From: Reticulitermes speratus
Taxonomy: Eukaryota > Arthropoda > Insecta > Blattodea > Rhinotermitidae
Direction of reading: 5' to 3'
Length of the DNA: 64,000 bases
Assembly: GCA_021186555.1 (NCBI GenBank)
Contig: JAJKFL010000042.1
Span: forward strand, 8,043,281 to 8,107,280
In this document: positions 56,905 through 64,000 of the stretch, piece after piece
Position numbering within the stretch: the stretch's first letter is position 1
How the letters are laid out: the number at the start of each line of letters is the position of its first letter
Program-made: the position numbers and the translations under genes
The notes under the pieces: model-generated
What the model was told of the DNA's origin: nothing
Seen by the model: the letters and a program-made list of their open reading frames with translations, nothing else
Databases searched by the model: none

Positions 56905-57004
56905 GGTGACTTGCTATTAAAGTTTTAAATTAATTATACATACGCAGTCTTGGTGAAGAATATAACTTTGTGTTAGAAGGATTTGAAAAGTAAAGGCATA
57001 ATTA

Positions 57005-57190
57005 AGTACCATGCGATGAAGCATGTGGGAGTGGAGATATAGCTCCACGCATTATTAAATTAGACACTTGGTATAGATGAGAGATCGGCTGGACGCCCGT
57101 CAGATTCGCCCCTATGAATAGAGACTTGGTATCCATTGAATGGGAAACTGGGTGGGCCACGGTCGGTGTGGGCCTTTTGGAAAAGAGAAT
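57005..57190 (-). mobile_element. Degenerate S4-related SINE
   Basis: 'gtgggagtggagatatagct', 'gggaaactgggtgggccac' and 'ggtcggtgtgggccttttgg' follow the S4 minus-strand order. The head is missing. Confidence 0.5.
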
Positions 57191-57707
57191 GGGTAAAGTT
57201 GGAGTAAATTCTGTTACATCAGAATAGTGACTGCCTGCAAATGGTGAGTCGAAGGGAGAAAAGTTTCAGTCCCAAGGAAGCTCCTCTCTCAGAGAATGAG
57301 GTGCGTACTTGATGGATTTGACAAAAGTGGCTCCCGTAGAACATTGTTGAAGTGCATTATGAGGCGAGAAAATAAAATCCAACTTTGAACAAACTTCTTG
57401 GTACAGTTAAAAAGAATTGTAACTTCGAAGACTGAAGAGACACGTTTGGGAGAATTATAGAAGTTATTGAGATGATATTGAAGAAGTGTAGAAGTACAAG
57501 ACAGTGTCAGCTGGGGCCGCACGTTCGTGTAACGTTGTAATGGAGGAACTGTATAAAAGAAGACTAACTTCCTGCACACGCAGAAGACTCCTGGGTTGAC
57601 ATGAGACTCATCGGACTCCGGAATTAGAGATCATAGAGCGTTAATATGGCAAAGTCAGTAGTTATTTTAAATACCACCAGGTTTGACACTATTAAATTCT
57701 GGACCCT
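57191..57707. other. Unassigned intergenic DNA
   Basis: Contains a 96-codon minus-strand frame (57289-57579) with no recognisable domain. 'taccaccaggtttgacact' near 57672 resembles the leader of the 114 bp satellite. Confidence 0.4.
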
Positions 57708-57885
57708 ACTATGCCTCAGGCTGATTGTCGCCGGCTTCTTATTGCAAAGACCTCAATTCGATCCCACGTCATTCCATGTAACATTTGTGGTGGACAAAGT
57801 ATAACTGGGACAGATTTTTCTCCGACTACTTCCATTTTCCCCTGTCAGTATCATTCCACCATTGCTCCGTATTCATCTTTACCTA
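57708..57885 (+). mobile_element. Degenerate S5 SINE
   Basis: Plus strand: B-box region 'cctcaattcgatcccacgtc', then 'tttgtggtggacaaagtata', 'actgggacagatttttctcc', 'cattttcccctgtcag'. It matches the S5 copy at 55801, but the head is eroded. Confidence 0.65.
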
Positions 57886-57989
57886 CATGTTTCTCTTACC
57901 AGAAGGACAAATGGGCAAACCCTGGGAACTTTCCAAAAAGCGATGCCCTTTTGGAAATCAGGGAGCATTACATAGGAAAGTACATACTT

Positions 57990-58480
57990 TTACATTTTTA
58001 GGCGCGATAGCAGAATTGTGGAAAACGACTATTAGCTTCTTCAGTACGTCTGTCTGTCTGTCTGTCTGTCCGTTCGCTTGGAAGAACTCGGCTCTCACTG
58101 GACGAATTTTCATGAAATTTGATATTTGAGTGTTATTCGAAATTCTTTCGAGAAATTCAAGTTTCATCAAAGTCTGACAATAATAACGGGTACTTTGCAT
58201 GAAGACGTATGTACATTTATGATAATATCTCGTTTAATTCTTCTTGGAATGAGAACTTTTAGACAAAAGTTTTAGAGAGAATCAAAACACATGTGTTATG
58301 TTCAGTACCTTCTTCTGAAAGTCGTGACGTTTGTGAGACAATGTGTAAAAATATTGTACAGCCAGACAGGCCACAGATGACAATATAATATGGCGCATGC
58401 GCTTTGCATGTTGGGTAACTAAGGCTACAGAAACACACTCATGATATGTAATACTTATTGCTATCCCACGACAACAACGG
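57990..58480 (-). repeat. Dispersed repeat, copy 2 (empty-site paralogue)
   Basis: Reverse-complement match to 13785-14600: 'ggcgcatgcgctttgcatg', 'atatgtaatacttattgcta', a (gtct)n run at 58049-58070. At 58085-58120 the sequence runs through the region that, in the other copy, holds the 14228-14429 insert, without interruption. Confidence 0.75.
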
Positions 58481-58541
58481 TTACACGATAGCGCCTCACT
58501 GTTACGTTATGGTACATTGCCTGTCTTGTTATTCACAAATT

Positions 58542-59295
58542 GTACGTTCTGCCCACACAGTGTATTTATGTGTTTTGTGTGGATCTCAGAACAAACAGCG
58601 ATTATTTCACTGTACAGCATTAACTGACTGGTTTGTATAACTGAGACGGAGTGTGTTTACTGCGCGGTACGGACTGTATTTATGTGTTTTGTGTGGATCT
58701 CAGAACAAACAGCGATTATTTCACTGTACAGCATTAACTGATTGGTTTGTATAACTGAGACGGAGTGTGTTTACTGCGCGGTACGGACTGTATTTATGTG
58801 TTTTGTATGGATCTCAGAACAAACAGCTATTAGTTCACTGTACAGCATTAACTGACTGGTTTGTATAACTGAGACGGAGTGTGTTTACTGCGCGGTACGG
58901 ACTGAATGTACCGCCATGTTTAACATTCACAAATTCTACGTTCTGCCCACACAGTGTATTTATGTGTTTTGTGTGGATCTCAGAACAAACAGCGATTATT
59001 TCACTGTACAGCATTAACTGACTGGTTTGTATAACTGAGACGGAGTGTGTTTACTGCGCGGTACGAACTGTATGTGTTTTGTGTGGATCTCAGAACAAAC
59101 AGCTATTATTTCACTGTACAGCATTAACTGACTGCTTTGTATAACTGAGACGGAGTGTGTTTACTGCGCGGTACGAACTGTATTTATGTGTTTTGTGTGG
59201 ATCTCAGAACAAACAGCGATTATTTCACTGTACAGCATTAACTAACTGGTTTGTATAACTGAGACGGAGTGTGTTTACTGCGCGGTACGGACTGA
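58542..59295 (+). repeat. 114 bp satellite, two short arrays of three
   Basis: Each array starts with the leader 'ctacgttctgcccacacag' (58542, 58936) and has three 114 bp units: 58561, 58675, 58789; then 58955, 59069 (4 bp shorter), 59179. Each ends in 'ggactgaat', as at 10266. Two leader-plus-array modules therefore sit in a row. Confidence 0.9.
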
Positions 59296-59499
59296 ATCTT
59301 TAAATAAAAGAGATTAAGTTTCGAGCATAAAGGGATAATGTTAATAGAATAAAAGTGGCTTGATTAACAGTTGAGACTCATAGCAGAACAAATATGGACA
59401 TTTTCTTCCTTCGGTTGAATTGTCAAGATAGTCTTAAGAATTAAGGTGAACATTTTCATCGGTGTTGCAACTGGCACAGATAGAGCAGGACGGGTCTGA

Positions 59500-60026
59500 C
59501 ACAGCCCAGTGGTTACTGTATGTACCACCAGATTTAACATTCAACAATTCTACGTTCTGCCCACACAGTGTATTTATGTGTTTTGTGTGGTTCTCAGAAC
59601 AAACAGCGTTTATTTCACTGTACAGCATTAACTGATTGGTTTGTATAACTGAGACGGAGTGTGTTTACTGCGCGGTACGGACTGTATTTATGTGTTTTGT
59701 GTGGATCTCAGAACAAACAGCGTTTATTTCACTGTACAACATTAACTGACTGGTTTGTATAACTGAGACGGAGTGTGTTTACTGCGCGGTACGGACTGTA
59801 TTTATGTGTTTTGTGTGGATCTCAGAACAAACAGCGATTATTTCACTGTACGGCATTAACTGATTGGTTTGTATAACTGAGACGGAGTGTGTTTACTGCG
59901 CGGTACGGACTGTATTTATGTGTTTTGTGTGGATCTCAGAACAAACAGCGATTATTTCACTGTACGGCATTAAATTATCGGTTTTTATAACCGAGACGAA
60001 GTGTGTTTACTGCGCGGTACGGACTG
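59500..60026 (+). repeat. 114 bp satellite, array of four
   Basis: Leader 'ctgtatgtaccaccagattt' and 'ctacgttctgcccacacag', then four units from 59569, 59683, 59797 and 59911. The last unit is more diverged (ttatcggtttttataaccga). Confidence 0.9.
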
Positions 60027-60820
60027 GACCTTTATAATTCACGTTAATCTTAGACCTTGGAGGGTTAAATTGTAACTTACGTATTATTACTCTGATGTTC
60101 CTATTGGACTTACCCATTGTCTGATTAAAGCACGGCCTTAAAAAAAGACGTTCATAGATTGATTACGGAGTCTTTCTCAAGTAGATATGCACAATGCACA
60201 TTGAACAGAACTTAGCACATAAAATTTCTCAAGCTAATCAGAAAAATGTACTCGACTTTTTGGATTTTAATATCTTTTATTTACATTTTATTATGTACGT
60301 TGTAACCAGTGGGACAATTGAGGCAATCACCGGCTTTTGAACCGCAATTTTTGTATAAGATATTGCCAGAAATATAATTGTAAATATTTTATTAACTCCA
60401 TATCGAAGGCAAAGATCTTATTTATATGTAATATTTTTCATGGGAATGACAACAGTATGAAAGTTAAAAGAAGGGCTAAAAGCAAATAAAATTATTTGAA
60501 TATGTGAAAACAATTTCAAAAAATCTGCCTGTGGCTCTGTTGAGGGTTTGCACTCTCCACAGAACCCCTTATGATCTCCGCCTCTGCCCCTTTGAAAAAG
60601 CCTTGCTACGCCACTGCTATTATGCATTATTTATTTAGATATTACATTAGTATGTCCGTGTAATGAAAGAGATGCCTGGAACAGACATGCACTCTGCTGC
60701 ACACATATCGTATCTCTGGGCGGTACGAAAGTCCAAGCGTAAGCAGTATTCACTCCATCCAAATTACTCGTGTTTAGTAGGGCTATACAATTCTATATCA
60801 CATAGACGAAAGACTAGATA
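60027..60820. other. Unassigned intergenic DNA
   Basis: No recognisable feature; small frames at 60418-60854 lack domains. Confidence 0.4.
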
Positions 60821-60939
60821 TAGAGAATGTCCACAAAGTCTTCGAACAATTTAAGCAAGCTATTAAAAATACATTCTAGACATTCACCAACAAAATGCAC
60901 AAATCACTAACAAGATGCAATCAGCCCCTTATCATAATC

Positions 60940-60988
60940 AAAACCTACACATGTTTCGGCTGTTTATGAGTCATTGTCAGGGGTTTAT
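60940..60988 (-). ncRNA. Decayed hammerhead, left arm
   Basis: Minus strand: CTGACAA (complement at 60973-60979) where the core needs CTGANGA, with the rest (stem II, GAAAC, stem III catgtg, GTA) intact. Cleavage is unlikely because a catalytic core G is changed. Confidence 0.6.
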
Positions 60989-61537
60989 CAATAGTGCTTT
61001 TCAAATGCCGGATAGATCTGCTAATGACACTCGTAAAGATTTGCACTCTTTATAATCGTAACACATTTGTTTCGTAAGTTAAAATTATGGGTCATAAATT
61101 ATAGTTAAAATTATATCAACACAGTTATAACACAGTTCACTTTCACCGGATACACTTCAAGACTCAGCCCCACACTACAACAGTACCAGAACCACTTCTT
61201 CTTCTTAATTATATCACACATCGTCAGAAACTACACACTACAACGTGAAAGACAAAATGCTAAGAATTCATACAACACGCACTATTGATCACCGTTCTAC
61301 ACAAATTCTACCACAATCTACACAGTGCAGTATATGATCTTGTGAAACTTCTAGCAGTGCGATACATATCTGTATAAGAAGATACAGTGAACAGTGTTGT
61401 TTTAACATTTTATCATTTTAACTATAATTTATGACCCACGATTTTAACTTACGAAACAAATGTTTTATGATTATAAACAGTGCACAACTTTACGAGTGTC
61501 ATTAGCAGATCTATCCAACATTTGAAAAGCACTATTG

Positions 61538-61588
61538 AAAAACCCCTGATGATGACTCATAAAGAGCCGAAACATGTGTAGGGTTTGA
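61538..61588 (+). ncRNA. Hammerhead ribozyme candidate, canonical core
   Basis: Core CTGATGA at 61546-61552, an extra U, stem II GACTC/GAGCC (one A-C mismatch), GAAA at 61569-61572, stem III catgtg, U16.1 at 61579, and predicted cleavage after A61580. Stem I pairs AAACCC with GGGTTT (6 pairs). With the 500-551 and 29810 motifs it is among the strongest candidates here. Confidence 0.75.
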
Positions 61589-61772
61589 CTATGATAAAGG
61601 GCTGATTTGCACCTTGTTAGTGATTTGTGCATTTTGTTGGTGAATGTCTAGAATAATAAAAATGCACGGTGAATTAAGACTAAAGTCTATTAAAAATACA
61701 AATAAAGAGATAACTCTGTACAGTTTGTTGTAAAATAAAGAAACTTTATAATTTTTTTTTTTTACATAATTT

Positions 61773-62114
61773 AGAGAACTTCCACCACCTCACTGGGGAC
61801 TAGCTGTTCGCCAGTCCCTCAACGAAACATTTCCAAACAGGTGGATTGGAAGAGGAGGACCAATTCTCTGGCCACCACGTTCTCCCGATATCACTCCCAT
61901 GGACTTCTTCCTAATGGGATATGTTAAAGATATCGTTTATAAGACTAAGGTTTGGGAAATCAACGACTTGAAGGAAAGGATCACTGACGCCATTGCCACC
62001 GTTGATGAAGCAATGTTAGAACGAACGTGGGTGAAAATTTAATACCGTCTTGATGTGCTTCGTGCGACGGATGGTGCCCAAAGTTTTCTAAATTATGTGA
62101 AAAAAAAATTATAA
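61773..62114 (+). pseudogene. Mariner-type transposase C-terminal remnant
   Basis: From 61773 the frame reads LPPPHWGLAVRQSLNETFPN, WIGRGGPILWPPRSPD, ITPMDFFLMGYVKDIVY and ...MLERTWVKI, ending at an in-frame stop at 62040-62042. Continuing past it gives YRLDVLRATDGAQSF to a stop at 62112-62114, which matches the usual C-terminal end, so the first stop is a nonsense mutation. The WPPRSPDITPMDFF block carries the third acidic residue of the DDE/D centre. The N-terminal helix-turn-helix and first two catalytic Asp are missing. Not functional. Confidence 0.85.
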
Positions 62115-62213
62115 TGTTTCTTTATTATGCAACAAACAGCCCAGAGTTATCTCTTTATTTGTATTTTTAATAAATTTTTTTAAATTGTTCGAAGACTTTA
62201 TGGACACTCTGTA

Positions 62214-63409
62214 TGTATAGTCCCGTATAATTTGGTAACCTTTTAAGGTTATCTGGTGGCAGCAACTACTAATAAGGACTTAGATAAGATACGACCCTCT
62301 GTCTGTGTCACATAGTCTGACACTATACTGGACAACCGTAGGAATCGGCCACGACCACATGCATACAAAATAGTAACCAAGGTAAGATAACTACAAAATA
62401 TTTAACCTGTGTACTCAAAGCATATATCTTTACACACGTGTAAGCATTATACAGTACGTAATTTAATTGTGTGTAGAGACATTGGTCTTTGGCACGGTAA
62501 TTTTTTGTAAATCGGTGGGAAATGCTCCGGGTTGTCTAGCAGTGTGCCAGGGGACCACTGAGCTGCAGAACTATAACATATATGCAATAAAACTTGCAAT
62601 ACTCGTATTGTGCTTGGTGTTAGCTGTATCCGTTCTGTAGCTCATATGCCACAGTGTTCTTTAGGTTCCCATGCGCGAGGTCAGGAAAACGGGTAGATCA
62701 ACTGCTCTGCTGGATAAACCGAAACTCTTCTCCTGCGCATGCCTGTTGTAAAAGAGATCCATTACTCTTTTTTTTTTGTACTGTCATTTGCATCTTCTCA
62801 TTTCTGGACTTGGCATTCGCCTTTGCTTGACGTGTGTATACCGTCTTTCTTTCAAAAAATTTTATCTAAGAATAATAGTTTTCTTACATGGAAAATAAGA
62901 TATATAAGGGATTTTCCTTCAGCCCGATTTGGTTTCATTCCTTGGCAGAGCATAAAAGGGCGATTCGAATCCAATTGCGGTGTGGCGCTCTGCTGATAGG
63001 CGCAGTGTCAGCCGCTGCGCGCTAGACGGTCGATGGAACATCCTTGCTCCTCTTTCATTATTTCTACCTGCAGATCCATTGGATGGATTACTGTTCAAGG
63101 AAGAATCGAAAGTCTTTTGAAATGAATCATGGAATAAGAGACCGAAAGAGCGAAAAGAAGGAATAGCTCACAGGGGCTTCTTTTGGAATTGAGTTGACTT
63201 TGTACGTGAACTTTACTCTGCAATGCAGCGATGCGTGGAACCGATTTTCTTTGTCACGGGTTGCTATTCTCCAAACCATACTCGCACCAGACGTACTGGC
63301 GGAGTCCTTCAGATATAATACCAAAATGGCGACTTACATTTTCATTTAAACTGCCATTTTGTGGATGTAAAGATGCCTGCGACAAATGATAACTGTTTAC
63401 GCGAATGTG
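62214..63409. other. Unassigned intergenic DNA
   Basis: No gene recognised. The 85-codon frame at 62739-62996 begins near a T-run and shows no domain. Confidence 0.4.
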
Positions 63410-63545
63410 TAACTCTATGGAGCAGGATCTTCCTTACGTCGCTAATATCTCCTCTTCTAGTCAGGAAACTCTCTGCATTTATGCAACCAGAAGATTCATT
63501 ACAGACACTCACAAGAGCCCGTCTCTGAGCTCTGATATCTTAAAG
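63410..63545 (-). pseudogene. LINE 3' end relic
   Basis: Minus-strand untranslated tail of the 39694 LINE: 'ctctatggagcaggatcttc', 'tcaggaaactctctgcattt', 'attcattacagacactcaca', 'agagcccgtctctgagctc'. Coding sequence is missing. Confidence 0.6.
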
Positions 63546-63639
63546 TTTGGTACGTGGTAACCAAATACTTGAAGGAACATACTTCCACGGTCGTCACTTC
63601 TATCCTAAAGCGCGCAGAGAGCAGGTTTCTATACAAATT

Positions 63640-63720
63640 TGGTGGGACCGATAGGTTGTCCCGAAACGTCGATACAGAACTATTACTCAACGCTGCGTAA
63701 TTCCCAGAAGAGTGCAGTTC
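63640..63720 (+). mobile_element. Family B right-end fragment
   Basis: 'gggaccgataggttgtcccg', 'aaacgtcgatac', 'ctcaacgctgcgtaattccc' and 'agaagagtgcag' match the right arm of family B. The left arm is absent. Confidence 0.7.
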
Positions 63721-63829
63721 TCAGCCAATTTTGTTTTTGAATTTTGGTTTCATTTTAATAAAGCCTTCAACATTTTGTATTACGTAAGCGTCGGATGATG
63801 GAGTCATAATTGTTTAATCATGGAGGATT

Positions 63830-63905
63830 CCGATATTCTGGGATGTGACGCTACGTCGTGCTATAAGTGGGTCAGGTCTTTCCAATGAACCCGTCGTCTT
63901 CAATT
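63830..63905. other. Old family B-like relic
   Basis: 'gatattctgggatgtgacgc' and 'ccgtcgtcttcaattttaag' resemble family B outer and inner parts in order. Too decayed to be sure; the last 95 bases of the window hold nothing else. Confidence 0.35.
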
Positions 63906-64000
63906 TTAAGGCTTGATAATCTGCATAGAGATTCCTAATAATGAATTGGAAGAGATTAGGAATCAAGTCGGCGTGTCCTATTTGAAACATTTTTCTGTGG

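Larger units (their letters stand above)
60873..61686 (+). mobile_element. Hammerhead foldback element inside the mariner repeat
   Basis: Exact 13 bp target duplication ctattaaaaatac at 60860-60872 and 61687-61699. The palindrome spans 60873-61654 with a unique centre of about 300 bp. A 32 bp extension (61655-61686) at the right carries AAAATGCACGGT, the complement of ACCGTGCATTTT, so this copy is in the opposite orientation to the others. The arms also hold the 3' motif gtgcattttgttggtg (61627-61642). Confidence 0.85.
60823..62211 (+). mobile_element. Mariner-type transposon remnant with nested insert
   Basis: Left end gagaatgtccacaaagtc and right end, complement of cagagtgtccataaagtc, are imperfect terminal inverted repeats flanked by TA (60821-60822, 62212-62213). 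The terminal repeats extend about 100 bp (ttcgaacaattta ... cagagttatctc). Only the 3' part of a transposase gene remains (61773-62114), and an 814 bp foldback element is inserted in the left terminal repeat (60873-61686). Confidence 0.8.

Overview
This window looks like intergenic DNA from a large, repeat-dense insect genome. I found no host protein-coding gene I can support: no long open frame with a recognisable domain, no convincing exon chain, no rRNA and no free-standing tRNA gene. The LINE protein remnants (C-terminal reverse-transcriptase tails reading like [12 protein letters not shown]...[12 protein letters not shown]...[12 protein letters not shown]) and the tRNA-headed SINEs are of the kind I associate with cockroaches, so a blattodean such as Periplaneta is my best inference. 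No search was run. Most ORFs longer than 60 codons fall in SINEs, minisatellites or LINE tails.

The most notable content is a set of short foldback elements scattered through the window (376-626, 3397-4080, 11767-13524, 14228-14429, 15462-15897, 29673-29924, 34256-34575, 42713-43404, 60873-61686). Nearly all carry a sequence that reads as a minimal type I hammerhead ribozyme: CUGANGA core, short stem II, GAAA, a tiny palindromic stem III, an NUH cleavage site, and a short stem I. Five of them share clear 12-14 bp target duplications, and four of these plus 42713-43404 show a one-sided non-palindromic extension of about 28-45 bp containing ACCGTGCATTTT or a close variant. Most have a 3' motif like GTGCATYnGTTGGT. 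Hammerheads, inverted terminal copies, variable target duplications and a one-sided extension are all features of Penelope-like retroelements, so I read these as short non-autonomous Penelope-like (or retrozyme-like) elements. A second family, B (686-919, 5495-5704, 10535-10745, 36072-36310, 51043-51250, 52889-53135, 63640-63720), has the same layout with a CUUGAAGA core variant.

Layout. 0-8 kb: foldback elements, SINEs and LINE 3' ends. 8.3-10.3 kb: 17 copies of a 114 bp satellite, which returns at 58.5-60.0 kb and as one old monomer at 34.1 kb. 11.8-13.5 kb: a foldback element split by a LINE tail and by a SINE whose tRNA-like head is repeated six times in tandem. 14-16 kb: two related hammerhead elements, one with an empty-site paralogue at 58.1 kb. 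21-24.5 kb: two ~30 bp minisatellites, the second with a 406 bp higher-order period. 31.9-32.9 kb: a 49 bp minisatellite. 53.2-53.6 kb: a 23 bp minisatellite. 60.8-62.2 kb: a mariner-type element with a decayed transposase tail, split by a hammerhead foldback element.

SINEs fall into at least five groups, here called S1 to S5, all with tRNA-like heads and B-box sequence GGTTCGA. Many copies keep exact target duplications, which fixes their ends and shows LINE-driven insertion. These labels are mine and do not refer to a database.
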